Assembly: GCA_019321725.1 (NCBI GenBank)
Contig: CM033109.1
Span: forward strand, 4,743,993-4,807,992
Direction: 5' to 3'
DNA: 64,000 nt
Source: Paulownia fortunei
Taxonomy: Eukaryota > Streptophyta > Magnoliopsida > Lamiales > Paulowniaceae
Positions 36,110 to 48,632 of the stretch are shown here, in pieces. Under the pieces are notes generated by a model. It saw only the letters and a program-made list of their open reading frames with translations. It was not told the origin of the DNA and made no database searches. Each line of letters begins with the position of its first letter. The stretch's first letter is position 1. The position numbers and the translations under genes were made by a program.

Positions 36110-38202
36110 TTGTATATTATCATATGCTAAATTCACCTTTGAAGGAATGCAGGATTGTGCTTAGGCGTTTACCAGCGTTTACCATTTTTGTAACATATAT
36201 TACTTCCTCAGGGGTTTATGAGAACATGGTATGCCTCCATCAAGGTTTAGGATCAATTTACTTTTGCACAGGTGTTAAGATTTATAGTTTTTTACTTGAG
36301 CATAGCTGTGATTCATATGAACTGGATTTCTGTGCATGATTGAAAGATGTAATTTTCAACGCACTTGCTTCAATTAATTTGTATAGGCCACAGGAAGCAA
36401 GTTAATCAAATTGTGAATATTTCAGCACACCATTGTTCATCTGGTCCAGTCATTGCTTATGTCTTTGAACTCATATTTGCACTTTATGTATAGTCCTTTG
36501 GCCGTTTTCATACTACTCAAGGCATCATCATATTATAAACCTAGCCGCCCAAGTATGTAAGCTTTTGTCTACTTCAATTCCGTTCTTTTGCAGGTGTAAT
36601 TCATTGATTCTGATCTTTGTGATTCAAAGCATCTGGGCAACTCAACTGAAATGTAGTTCCATTGAGCAGGTCCCCCATTACACCTTTCCCATGCACCCCA
36701 TGATTCCACTTTTGGATTCACATTCTTTTCTGAAGTGCTGGGGAGCAGTAATATAGTCTTCTATTGTTCCCCCCATTTTTCTAGTCCCTTCTTTCTTTTT
36801 ACCCCAAAGGCGGCGGCAGGAGGCTTTGCGTCAGGGACCATTACTGCACTATTCTGTAAAACTGTGAACATTCATAGAAATGCTCGACTTTTATTGAAGT
36901 TATGTCTGTAAATTGCATTGTAGCTTGCAATATAAATCTTGTATAAGTAGGCTTGCAGACAGAAATTTATGAACTGAAATAGTAGTAGTTTGTCCGTATT
37001 GATGCGGTGCCAAGGGCCTCAACCTTTTTGTTATATTTTGTTCTGAATCTGAAGAACAAATGACAGCAATAGCAATTTTGAAATTTGTCATAATAAATGG
37101 CAGGTGGCAAATTCTCAAGTGCATTGGATTTCAGCCATATATTGATAAAGTGCAGTGTCTTGCCCAAGGGCATTCCGGTCATTCAAGTAGCTGTATGCCA
37201 AGTTACCAGCATAGTTGCTCAAGGCACCCTTGAACCAAGAAAACCAAAGTATGCAAGACAAAATTCCTGTTTCTCCCGACGTGGAAGCCAACCTCTATTT
37301 TCAAATTCTCCATCTTTATTTGTTAATGGGTGTTTGGATGATCATCTAAGTGTTTTATTTTATAAAAAAATAAAGTACTTGACAATGGATGTTGCATTTA
37401 CAACACCTTATTCATTAGCAAAATTAACCAGAAGAAGTGTAAATAATACTCAATAAGACTTGACTAATTAGGTCAAAATCTTAATTTAGAACAAAATTAG
37501 GTACATTTACCCCTGTTTGTCTTCCTCTTCTTATTCTTCTCCTTCTCTTTTTTTTTTTTTTTTTTTTGGCTTTTTACAATTAATTGCCTCCAGAAAGCAG
37601 TGAATTTTTTCAAGTATATTGATGGATGAAAATAACATGGTCCGCTTTGATGGAAGAAAATGAAAAGAAAAATAATTTTTCCTCTCATTTACCTTTCTAA
37701 ACAAAACAAAATACTAATGCTGAAATCTTATTCAGTGAAACTGAAAACCAACAACAAAGAAATCTAATATTAGGAATATAATAGTGATATATAATCATAG
37801 GAGTTTGCCATTCCCATTTTCCTTAAACAAATAAAAAATCCTTGATCTGATCCTCGTTGAAAATAATTATCAAAACCGGATGTTAAGTTGGCAACCATGC
37901 ATTCTCATTTCACAAGCATAAACATTATAACACAATCAGCCCCCACCCCAGAAACCCCCCAGCACCTTATTCCTGATCGGTCGACAATATAAAATATTTT
38001 TATGCATAAACCATAATACCAGACTAAGAACTCTCTCAAGCCTACCTAAACCATGAATGAAATCTATATGCAGATTTTGATAAGTAATAGATGAATGTAT
38101 CACGTAAGGAGGAACAGTGTAAAGAAGAGGTGATATAACATCTTCCCAGAATCCAGAAAAGAAGAAGCATCAGTAGTAGGAAGCACAGAGTTGTAGAGCC
38201 TT
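36110..38202. other. Tail-to-tail interval between ARMC8 and RBCX
   Basis: The left part (to about 37.1 kb) is of genic composition and likely includes the ARMC8 3' UTR; an AATAAA occurs near 37092. Nothing codes convincingly. A pyrimidine stretch (TCTTCCTCTTC... then about 17 T) lies at 37517-37567. The right part should hold the RBCX 3' UTR on the minus strand. Confidence 0.5.
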
Positions 38203-40065
38203 TCATCCCACCACCTCCGTGTTTGTGTCATCCGAGGGCCATATCACAGTCTCCATCAGCCGTTCACGCATCAACTCTAAATTCTGATCGGAGATCCTTT
38301 CGTACATCTCAGTGTGATCACATTTCTGGAGAACAAACCAGCACGTGATCACTGAATACAGCGATAATGAACTTTTTAATAGGATGTAATAAATTTGACA
38401 TATCAAAACTATGAAGGTGTTTCAAGTCATTTCTCAAACCTTAACCCATTTTCCGTAGAGGTGAAGGCGAGTTACCATTACTCTTTCAGCAAGGTCCTGC
38501 TTCTCCTGTGGAAAAGAATTTGAAATCACAACAAAGGGTGAGATTGGAAGACGGGTGGGAGGAAGGTAGTGAGATTTTTGTAATATCATAGGCTCGAGAC
38601 AATCTACCTTTACAAGGTTGCGGATAAAGCGTTTTCCATAACCATGTTCATTTGATGCAACATAACTGTGAGAATTCAGTAACCAAGAAACGTATTAAAA
38701 CAAAAAAGAAATATGTCGCATTCGTTTTGCAAAAAATAGTGAAAACTCCTAGCATTATTTAAGAGATTGCAGTTCACCAATCATGCTGAGCAATTTTGCA
38801 CTTGCAAATGTACGTTAACAATGAGACTTCCATAAAGGCAAACCAATGAAGATAGTGTGTGTAATTACATGTTAAGAGAATTGTAGTAGTTGATATCTAC
38901 AGTGGTAAAGCAAGGCAATTTAATTCCCAGCCTCATTGTGCAGAGTGAGACAAAAGCCTAAACAAATACGAAGATCTTACTTATAGAACCACCGATACTG
39001 CGTAGGGTTCATCTCATAAAGTTGGTTCAAGACAGTCCTCACAGCTTTGTACGTGAAATAGTCAAAAATTTGCTGCAAAGAAAACCATATTAGTCGAATA
39101 AAATAATAACAGACAAAACAAACACATCTGGTGATTCTCATCAGAAAAGGTAGGACTCAATTACTTGCCCCATTTACCTCTAGACAGGATTGGCCAGAAC
39201 ACGTTGGAGAAGATTCAATAACATCGAGAGATGTTGTATCTTATTTCGACCACATGAGAGTCAAAATCATCAAATGTTAACCACATAGAAACGAGGAGAA
39301 AAGTAAATGATGATTGCTCTGTACACAAGCTAGATTTTGAGGAAGCAGATTATGACCTATGAAGCTTTTGAATCACCTAGTGATTCCATATAGGAATTTT
39401 AGACCTATCAGAAACGCATCAGCAAGCGCCACTTATTTTTTTTTTCCCGAGCACAGAGACTTAATCCAGTCTCTTGGTGGCAATGCAGAGATTAAACTTC
39501 AATACATTTGTACAAAAAAAAGTGTTTGTGGGAGCCAGAGATTCCACTGAAAAAGAAGATTTATGTGACCTCAACTCTCACAATGAATCTTCTTATATAT
39601 GGAAAAAGCTTGTTTCTCTTATTTAAAGAACTCCATATTATTTTTAAAAACAAAATTAAAAACAACAACAGATTCCAAGCAAGAACATAGCAACTACGAC
39701 CATCAAACAACAGATGGGAATATATTACAATTTCATGAACCACATTTATTTCTTACTTTTTTCACATCCTCAAAGTTGTCTTCATACTGCCCAGCCAGTT
39801 CATCCACTACCACAAGACTCCGATTTTTCCTCTGTTTTCTCAAATTCTTGGCACCCGAAAGAGCTCTCATCGAGGAATAATCAAGAAATGAACTGCTCAA
39901 CTCCAACGACCCTAAACGAGGCACATGCTTTCTACCAATTGAATGCCTTCGCAGAATCAAATCTCCACCGCTCAAATTGCATGAAGGCAGAGCATCCAAA
40001 CACAAGCATGGACAAGTCTTGATATCAACCAACGATGAACCCACAACAGACACAGCTCCTGCCAT
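38203..40065 (-). CDS. RBCX: RbcX, chloroplast Rubisco assembly chaperone
   Basis: Dimeric plastid-stroma chaperone that binds the carboxy tail of the Rubisco large subunit and stabilises it during assembly (family knowledge). Five minus-strand exons: 40065-39757, 39072-38981, 38665-38608, 38505-38440, 38325-38203; all GT-AG and in frame; 215 residues. Residues 1 to ~85 form a basic, Ser-rich leader with the plant start MAGAVSVVGSSLVD and CPCLCLDA, as expected of a transit peptide. The core follows: ...FEDVKKQIFDYFTYKAVRTV, LYEMNPTQY, then ERVMVTRLHLYGKWVKKCDH and LMRERLMETVIWPSDD near the end. These are the conserved helices of the RbcX fold. Plants carry two types, RbcX1 and RbcX2; the amino-terminal motifs look more like type 2, but I did not align them. 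It is convergent with ARMC8. Confidence 0.92.
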
Positions 40066-41580
40066 CCTTGCAAACACCAAGATTCAGTTTTTGGCCCTCC
40101 CCAAAAAGCAATCTGCAAAAATACTTTTGTACAAGATTCAAATGTACTGTTTAGCAAGAGGGCCCGGTTAGCTGAAAATTCAAGAAGTAAGACAAGCCCA
40201 CCAAAGAATACCAAGAAATAATAGTTGGGATCCAAGAAAACTGGAGGGGGTGAAATTTTAAAGGGGCGTGTACTTGGAAGAAAAGGGTGTTCAAATTCAT
40301 AACGGAAGTTCAAGAAACAGGGAAACGTGTTTAGGGTAGTGGAAAAGTGTGAAAAAAGAAAAAAATGATGATTTTAAGAGGCTTGTGACTCGTGAAAACT
40401 CTGACCAGAAAAATAATTTGAGGCCCAAATTTTTTCCGACCATAGAGCGCTTTGAAATTTTAATGAAAAGCATGCATTTTCAATTTTAGTAGTACCATAC
40501 CAATTTGATCACTTGTCTTGGATTCCACAGACCACCACCTGGAAGCTGAGAGAGAGTCTTTGGACGGTTCTTTCAAGTTGGTGGCGCTGTGGCCACGTGT
40601 GACAACCCTGGCGGCCTGAAAATCGTGTATAAATTCTTTTAACGGTTTGGAAAATCTAATTTCATACTAACATCCAGACTTAAATCAATTTTCTCATAGA
40701 TTCTTGAATTTATGTTTTAAGAATATAAATATGATTATCGTGTAATTAAATTAGACTTCAAATTAGATAATCCACGTTGCAAAATAAATGAACGATAAAG
40801 AGACAAGTTAAATTATATTACTAGTAGTATTTATTCAATGTAAAAGATGGCGGGGAAAAATTAAGAGAGATTTTCTATATTATGACAATTGACAACAAAC
40901 ATAAATGACTGTAAAATAAACGGTACAATTAACAGCATATATTCGTCGGAGGAGTTTGATAACATAATTGAAAAGTTGAAATTGTTTTAGAATAATATGT
41001 ATGTTACATAATAAGCAACTAGGTGTTGACAATTCGGTTAAGTGATTTAACTGAATTAAGATTTAAATTTTAATTTGTACTGAAATTAAATTAAAAATTT
41101 TGATTGAGTTTTTTATTTTTTATTTTTCAATTTTTTTATTTTTTAGTTTCTGTTTATCGAACTGAAAATGGAAATTGAATTATAATTTTTATGTATTTAT
41201 ATATATATTATACTTTATTTTTATATTTTTTATTATTTTTTTATTTTTTATTCACCCAAACTAAAAAAAATAAATAAAAATACATATTTATAGTTTTCTT
41301 GATTTTTATCTAATTTTTATTATTTATTTATTTTTAAAAAAATCGATTAGCCGTTAACTGAACTAAAAATTGATAAAAATTTAGTTGTAATCGAATCAAA
41401 CGATTCAATATTCAATTTATGATTTTGATCAATCAAAAAAATTCAATTCAATTCGATTTGACCGAACGAGTATCCTACAAGCACAACACAATTAAAAAAA
41501 ACAAAATAGAAAATTTATAAAGTATTAGCCATAATTAACTAAACCTTTAAATCTATAAAGTATTAACCAATTCTGTCACT

Positions 41581-42118
41581 AGGGTAAAATACATGTTGCC
41601 CCTCTGAACTATACACCTTATATCAATCATCTCCTAAACAAAAATTTGTACCATTTATTTTTTGAGTTATACCAAATTACACTTTCCCCTTAAATATCAT
41701 GTAAATTTTCATTAATAGTCTCTTTAACCATTTTCTTCTTTTCTTTTTTACTATTTTTTTTAATAATTATTTGGGCAGAAGTTGGGAGATGGGTTGCAGG
41801 GCTGGGTGGTTGGGTGGGCCGATTGCGAGCAACTGGATTGGCAATTGGGAGTGCTGGGCTGGGCGGGGGTGTTGTGTACCAGAGGTTGGGTGTCATGTAC
41901 CCCAGATTGGGTTGGGTGGGGGCGGAGAAGAAGAAGAAACCAAAAAAAATAAAAAAAGGAAAAAGAAATAAATAAATAAAAATTAGTACAAAATATTGAT
42001 TAAGGTTATTAATGTCACTTCACATGTAGTTAAGGAGGGGAGGGGTAAGTAATACAAAAACTAGTTTAAGGGATATTTGGTACAAGGGTTATAAATATGG
42101 AGGCAAAATATTTACCCT
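41581..42118. mobile_element. Foldback/MITE-like element with G-rich core
   Basis: The left end starts AGGGTAAAATACATGTTGCC and the right end, reverse-complemented, AGGGTAAATATTTTGCC. Imperfect inverted similarity continues for over 100 bp inwards (for example ACTTTCCCCTTAAATATCATG against ACTTACCCCTCCCC...CTACATG). The 160-bp centre (about 41770-41935) is G-rich and unlike both arms. No transposase coding sequence. Confidence 0.6.
41791..41818 (+). other. G-quadruplex-type motif
   Basis: Four GGG runs separated by 5, 2 and 5 bases (GGGTTGCAGGGCTGGGTGG, then TTGGG) within a few tens of bases fit the standard G4 pattern. It lies in the centre of the foldback element. Confidence 0.6.
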
Positions 42119-42384
42119 AAAATATACAAAAAGAATTACTCACACAAAAGCACAAAATATTGGTTGTTAAAAAGGTTATTGGCCTTGTCACGTAGTGAAA
42201 AATAATGAAATTTACTAAATAATAAATATTAACAATATTTTGCGCTTAAATATTAACAAAATAATGAAATTTACTAAAAACTCTTTAAATAAATTTTTAT
42301 ATCTAAGAAAGCTCATGAAAATATTTCTCAATAAATCCCATTAAATTTTTCATTCCAATAAATCTAATTATTGAATTTTAGGTT

Positions 42385-42955
42385 AATATCACTTTGCCCT
42401 TGTATTATCTCTAATCAATATAGTACCTCTTTATGTTGTATTACTTGGCCTCCTCTAGCTATTAAAAATACTTCAACCACTAATTATTTACAAATATTGC
42501 ACATAATCTTCCAAATATGCCCCTCATAATATTAAACCTAATCTACCAAAATGAAAAACGAAGAAAAAAATACTCATTTTTTTTTCTTATTTGTTGAATA
42601 CAAAAATGATTTATATATGCTCAATTATAAAAATTTATTCAACTTAAACTTTAGATAATCAAAATTAAAAAATTCACACATAATTAAAATTTATCTAGTA
42701 AGATTATGTTTGTATCAAATTCTTTTATCAAACATCTAAGGTGAGTAGCAACTAATCTCTATATAACTGAAGTTTATAATTTGGTTAATAATAGGTTGTA
42801 GAGAGTGAAAGAGGATTGTGAGAGAAGTACCTTCTTTTTTTTTTTTTTTTTAAATCTTTACTTTTATTGTTTAAGGGTATATTTGGTAGATTAGGTGCTA
42901 TATTTACAAAAAATTAGTGATTGAAGTATTTCGAAGAATTTGAGGGGGCAAAGGA
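42385..42955. mobile_element. Foldback element with long inverted arms
   Basis: The left arm contains AATACTTCAACCACTAATT and CCAAATATGCCC; the reverse complement of the right arm contains AATACTTCAATCACTAATT and CCAAATATACCC in the same order and spacing. The outermost ends are CTTTGCCCTTG and CTTTGCCCCCT. Arms exceed 70 bp with few differences. The loop is AT-rich without a gene. Confidence 0.65.
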
Positions 42956-43479
42956 ATGCAACAAGAATATGGAGTGTGCACTTTCTTAATTCAATATAGT
43001 ACAAGAAGATCAAGTGGAATTAATTTTAGTTTTATAATAATACAGCTAAGATTTTTTAATTTTGGATTAAAATATCATATGCCTTTTTGGATTGAGAAAT
43101 TAATGGACTGAATTTTTATATTTTTTGTTTCTTCAAAATTGAAATATTGTATCAATAATGTCTTCAATTTTTTCTATTTTCATTATTGAATTACTTTGTT
43201 TGAAATATAAATTTTTGGAATTTTTTTTATAAACTTAAAAATAAATATTTTTTTATTTATGAAAAGATTAAATACCAATAAAAATTACGTTTATGTTCTA
43301 AAAAATGTAGAATTAAATCATTAGATTTAGAGTTAAACAAAAATTTTTAGTTTAGTTTTTAAATTAATTACACTATATTATTTAAATTAAATTAAACTGA
43401 AAATAACTCTATATTAAGTTTCATTAAATTGAATATTAGAACAAGCTCAAATGTATTTTAGTCTTGACCCATTTGGAGA

Positions 43480-43501
43480 TATATATATATATATATATAT
43501 A
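43480..43501. repeat. AT dinucleotide microsatellite
   Basis: About eleven uninterrupted AT units, some 420 bp upstream of the RRM gene's ATG. Confidence 0.9.
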
Positions 43502-43920
43502 ATTACAGACTAAAATGCAACTTTACAACTCTATTTTGACTTTCGACTATTTTGTCTTGAAAAATGACATGAACAACGCACATGTTTTTTAGACAAAAAA
43601 ACACTAGAAACTGATATGAAGGATAATATTTAAATTTCAGGGATGATAAAATAATTTAACTTTAGGGACAAAAATAATATTAAATCAAAATTGTGATTTA
43701 CAAACCACCCCCACCCAAAAAACAAAAAGGCCAAACCAAAAACTTTAGCAGGCAAAACCTCGCGACGGCATCGTTTTATCCTGGAGGGCTTTAACTTCAT
43801 TGTCTCCCTGGACTCAGAATCGCGCACAGTCGCACACGGCAAACATCACCACCTGACTTTCTCATTTGGGGAAGATTTTTGCCAGAATCCACAGAGCTCA
43901 CTTCTCAACAAGTCCAAAAA

Positions 43921-46900
43921 ATGTTCTACAGAGGGTAAGAATTAGAAAAGAAAAATCTCCTTTTCTTTTTTTTTTTTTTTGTTGCTTACCTTTTATTTTC
44001 CTGCAATTTATGTTCAGAATCTCAGGTTAATTTTAATCTAAAGATTATTTTTTTTAATTGTTTTTATGATTTTACTACCCTTTGTATTACTAGTTTGGCG
44101 TCGCATTTTCTGGGATCAGAATTTTTCTTTCACACCATAAGATACAGTACCCTGGTTAATTATTTGTTGACGCTGCTTGAATATGTTTGGCAACTCTTTG
44201 ATTTTTCCTTATCTTTTTGTTCTCTTGCGGAGTCTGAATTAGGCCACTGCAGATTTCCCATGATCCTTAAATTTCTTTTCTTTACATGTCCTTCGAGTTA
44301 TCTGATTTGGGGTTTGAATTTGGCCACAAGAGCTTTCTCGTGTTCTTCTATCCGTAAATTTATTTTCTTTGATTTTTCAGATGTCCCTCGAGTTGCTACT
44401 CTGTAGTAGGAATTGGAGTTGGGACATAGTTCCATTAGTGAGGTTTTTTAATAAATTCCAGCTCCAAAATTTGATATCTACCACCAATTCCACCCTTATT
44501 TCAAGAAGAATCATTATTCTTTTGCTAGCTAGTTGTTTGAACATTTATGAATAAAATAACTATCAATGTAAAAGACATATCCTCAAGCTGTAGCTACTGG
44601 CTACTTTTGAATTTTGAACTAGCTACTTGTCAAACGATTGTGATATAGGATTTTTTATGAGAACTATGGTTTACTTAGCAATTTTGCTGATCGTTTACCA
44701 ATATAGAACTGACCTGGTGAATGTGTTGTTATTTGTTTGGCAATGAAGTAAGTATGTGGACTCTGGTGATGCACGGGAAATGGGCTTGAAACGGCAGCGG
44801 TTGATGGATCAGGGGTCATCATATTATGGTACTCCTGGTCCAAGTTATATGTACAATGCTCCACCTCCACCACCTCCCTCGTATTCTTATATTCCCCCTC
44901 CGTTTCCTGTTGTCCGACTTCGAGGCCTACCCTTTGATTGTGCAGAAGCTGAAATAGTTGATTTCTTCCATGGTCTTGACGTTATTGACGTCCTATTTGT
45001 CCATAAGGGTGGCAAGTTCACCGGAGAAGCTTATTGTGTTTTGGGATATCCTCTTCAAATTGATTTTGCCCTACAGAGGAATAGACAAAACATTGGTAGG
45101 AGATATGTGGAGGTTTTCCGAAGCAGAAAAGATGAATACTATAAGGCCATAGCAAATGAAGTTTTCGATGCTCCTGGTGGTTCACCTCGTCGTGGTGCCC
45201 CAAGGGCAAGATCTTCTGATGAGGTGAGGGACTTGTCAGAGTTTAAAGGGTTATTGCGGTTGAGGGGGTTGCCATTCTCTGCTACCAGGGAGGAAATTAT
45301 AAACTTCTTTAAGGATTTTGAGCTTTCAGAAGACAAAATTCATTTAATAGCTAATTCTGAGGGAAGGCCAGCTGGAGAAGCATTTGTAGAGTTTGCAAGT
45401 CCTGAAGATTCAAGAGCTGCAATGTCTAAGGACAGGATGACGCTGGGATATCGCTATATAGAGCTTTTCCCTGCATCGCGTGAGGAGCTGGAAGAAGCAG
45501 CTTCAAGGGGGCGGTGACTATCTCCTACTCTTTCATTTTCTGTTATTTGTGGCCATAGCTCTGGCTGTCAATTTTTAGTTGTTTGCGAACTTTGGTTGTT
45601 GGAAATGTTCCTTCTCTGTTGTTTTGGCTTTTATACGCCTTTATAGTTCATTTAGCTTATATAGAGATTTTCTTATTATCTGTTGGGTTACCAAAATATA
45701 TCCTTTGCTCGTTTTTTATCTTCTATGTCTTGCATATAACATCATTTGCAAATTCCTTCCTCCCCGCCCTTTCTCCTGAGATATGCCCGCCCATTCTCCT
45801 GTGACCATATCTGAGGAATATGTATTAGATTTTGCATGAAGATGTATCATATCTTGGGCAGGCATGATATGTGGTATAATTCAGGACATCAAATTTTGAA
45901 TAGAATGTATTAGTTTTCTCTATTTACTGACTTGAAAGGTAGTTAGACCAACCTGTTGATTTTGCCCGTTTTTCGAGATTATTTTCCGTTGTGAGAAGTT
46001 TACTGAAAATGACCACCTGAGGTCTCAGTGTTTTGAAAATTTTTGATATGCAATTATTTCTACTATTATGATATTGCTTGTGGAATATGTACAACTATCA
46101 TTTGTGTGTGCATCTCAATACTATTTATCTCTAATTTTTTCAGGTGGGGTGTAAGGCTCTTCATATTTGTTTTGTTGGGTACCATTTTTAAGGGACTTTG
46201 TGATTTACTTTTACATAATTCTCAAATTGGGATTTTTAATGCTGACAAACTGAAATTCGAACTTATAGATGAATGCAAGCTGATTCAAAGTATCATTGAT
46301 ATGAAAGACAATTGACATTTTTTGGGACATTCACTTAAATTGTTACAATATCTTCTTGAAAGGAAAGAGAAGAAAGTTCCTCTCTAAATCCACGCAGCTT
46401 TATTTTAGTTTATTGAATTTGACATGCTAAGATTTTTCAATTTGTGGTTCTCAAGACTCTAATAATTATACTACTATACATTAAAGCAACTTGGATTAGT
46501 CAACCAAAAAAGGAAGGCTTGAAACATAGGACTAATGAAGAGATCTTTTCCTTTTATGAGAAATCTTTGGAAGCCTTGACTGGTTGACTCAACTATTAGC
46601 TGCTGCATGGGTTTTTAATTATGCAACTATTCCACTTAAGACGGCACAACCTATGATTCATGTGATTTTGTGTACTCAGTAATCTTCTGTGCTATTGTTT
46701 CTGGATGTTGTCATAAACCTATTTTTATTATGCTTTGCAACATTCAGAATTTGTTCTTGCTCCGCTGCTTTACTTGGAAATTTGCTGTCTGTCAAATGAT
46801 TAGTAAGGTAAAGGTGTTGGTTTCCACTCTATCTTGATGAGGGCCCTTAATATTGAACGTAAGCTGCCTTTATATTTGATTGAGCATCTATTGGGCGATC

Positions 46901-47701
46901 AATTTACTACGAGTTCTACTTTTCCGTTTGCTGCAAGAACGTCAATCTAGGATATCGAGATACCATGTTGTTCTGAAATATTCTAAGATGTCTTGATTAA
47001 AAAATTCAAGATGTATGAATCTTAAAGGACATCTTGCTTATATAGTTCTTGCTCTGCTATTTTATCTTTATGGAAACTTGGTTGTAAAGCTTTATGGGCT
47101 GAATTTCGACATTCTGAATGCCAGGGAATCATTCTTGGCATTTGCTTATCTATTATGCATGAAATAGGCTTTCATAGAGATCCCTTCGGCTCTGTCCAAA
47201 TCATTCATGCATTATGATGATGAAAAAATAATGTGTTGTGGCTGATTTATCATTTATGGTGTCTTAACAACTTTTCTGTAGACACGTATCAATTACATAT
47301 TTTATCCACTGTTATCTAATTTTTTGAACACTTGTACTATATGTGATAACAATTCTAAAATGAGTCAACCACCTTTCATGATCAGGTTATTGCCAAAATC
47401 ATTCGAGGGAAAGGACCCAACTGAACCTACGCCTATATTACGGATGAGGGGTTTACCATTTTCTGCTGGCAAGGATGATGTAATTGATTTCTTTAAGAAT
47501 TTTACTTTGTCAGAAGAGTCAATTCACATTATCTTCAATTTTGAGGGGAGGCCCACGGGAGAAGCTTTTGTGGAGTTTGCTAGTGCAGATGATGCAACAG
47601 AGGCGCTGGCTAAGGATAGGATGACTCTTGGGAGTCGTTATATAGAGCTGTTTCAATCATCACCAGAAGAGTTGAATGAAGCTGCCTCAAGGGGACGGTG
47701 A
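43921..47701 (+). CDS. hnRNP H/F-like protein with two or three quasi-RRM domains
   Basis: RNA-binding protein of the hnRNP H/F, GRSF1 and ESRP type; these bind G-rich RNA and influence splicing (family knowledge). Exon 1 is 43921-43934 (MFYRG), exon 2 starts at 44749 and exon 3 is 47386-47701. Spliced at 45513/45514 to exon 3 the product is 364 residues with three RRMs; unspliced, it stops at 45517 as a 260-residue two-RRM form. RRM1 (~59-135) has VVRLRGLPFDCAEAEI, RRM2 (~174-250) LRLRGLPFSATREEI, RRM3 (~277-350) LRMRGLPFSAGKDDV; the RLRGLPF start is the quasi-RRM sign. A Pro-rich stretch (residues ~36-58) precedes RRM1. The 14-nt first exon is supported by the join MFYRG-KYVDSGD, typical of plant homologues as I remember them. 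Both exon 2 and exon 3 end ASRGR followed by TGA in a GTGA donor-like context. Confidence 0.85.
45511..45520 (+). promoter_or_regulatory. Splice donor overlapping a stop codon (alternative carboxy terminus)
   Basis: The sequence GCG|GTGACTATC can be read as CGG TGA (Arg, stop) or as exon end CG with donor GTGACT. Splicing to the acceptor at 47385 (CATGATCAG|GTTATTG) restores CGG and continues into RRM3. Use of this donor therefore decides between the 260- and 364-residue proteins. Confidence 0.65.
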
Positions 47702-48621
47702 CAATTTTGGTCCTCTTGTCTTCTTAGCCCTTAAATATTGCTGGTGTCAAAGAATGTAGGAAACTTGTGCTATATATTTAGCTTAAGTTTGTTGGCATAA
47801 AACTCATTTTAGCTGTTTAACAAGAAGATTGATGGAATTAGAATTGATGCTATTACTCTGAATATTGATACTTTACTTAAAGCCGATGCTTGTTTTTGGG
47901 TTGACCTTTGGCTGAAGTGGTCGTAGTCTTTGCAGGAAGTTACTATCTTGACATTAGCACTGAAATACACAGGTTACATGGGTTTTCAATTCTGATTATT
48001 GCAAAGTTGATAGAAAAGGTTAATTACTGATATGTTGTGTAATTCCTCAAATGCTTGTCCTGAATCCTGTAACCAATAATCAGGTTCTTACTTCATATGC
48101 TGAAAGACCTAGACCTATTCTGATTATGATCTAGGAATACCACCTTTTTTTCTGGGAGCTCCTCACCGTTGGCATAGGTTGTTGATGGAAGGCCTTCCTG
48201 AAAACCAAGAACCTATAATACCTTCTGCATTTCGTCCTCTTGCATGGCCTCAGTTTACTCAAGAAAATGGATAGAGAATATTGGGTGTGAAATGATGCTC
48301 TAATAGTTATTCCATAAACTAAGAAAGCTCATTCTTTGATGCATCAATCGGGATGTCTTGGGGAATGCATCTTAACTGTTTAGGCACTCTTAATTTCTCA
48401 GGATATTTGGTTGCAAGGGGTTCAACCAAAGATATGGGTGTTTAATCCCTTGCTGGAAATAAGATGAACTAAAACTAGAAGGGTGTATCTTAATATGGAT
48501 GAGGCAGAATTGTAGTTGATTGAAATTTGTTTAAAACTTAAAGATGCGTCATCAAGTCTGGATGACTACTGGCTGCATCCTGTCGACCATATGCCATCTT
48601 TCTCTTATGCAAGGCCCTGGG
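47702..48621. other. 3' flank of the RRM gene, no further exon seen
   Basis: Mixed-composition sequence that likely includes the RRM gene's 3' UTR. No frame of recognisable family was found up to the SINE's left target-site copy. Confidence 0.5.
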
Positions 48622-48632
48622 AAAATTATTAG
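48622..48632. repeat. SINE target-site duplication, left copy
   Basis: AAAATTATTAG, identical to the copy at 48925-48935 that follows the SINE's A-rich tail. Confidence 0.85.

Larger units (their letters stand above)
40066..43920. other. Divergent RBCX-RRM intergenic region with foldback elements
   Basis: The minus-strand RBCX promoter lies just above 40065 and the RRM gene promoter just below 43920. Between them are AT-rich DNA, two foldback/MITE elements (41581-42118 and 42385-42955) and an AT microsatellite (43480-43501). No gene was recognised. Confidence 0.65.

Noticed and set aside
40078..40080. Upstream start for RbcX at the beginning of the longest open frame
   Set aside because: That codon is TTG; the first ATG is 40065, which gives the expected MAGAVSVVGSS start.
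44756..44758. GTG at the head of the RRM frame as a start codon
   Set aside because: A 14-nt upstream exon at 43921 (MFYRG) joins in frame at 44749 with consensus splice sites, giving a normal ATG start.
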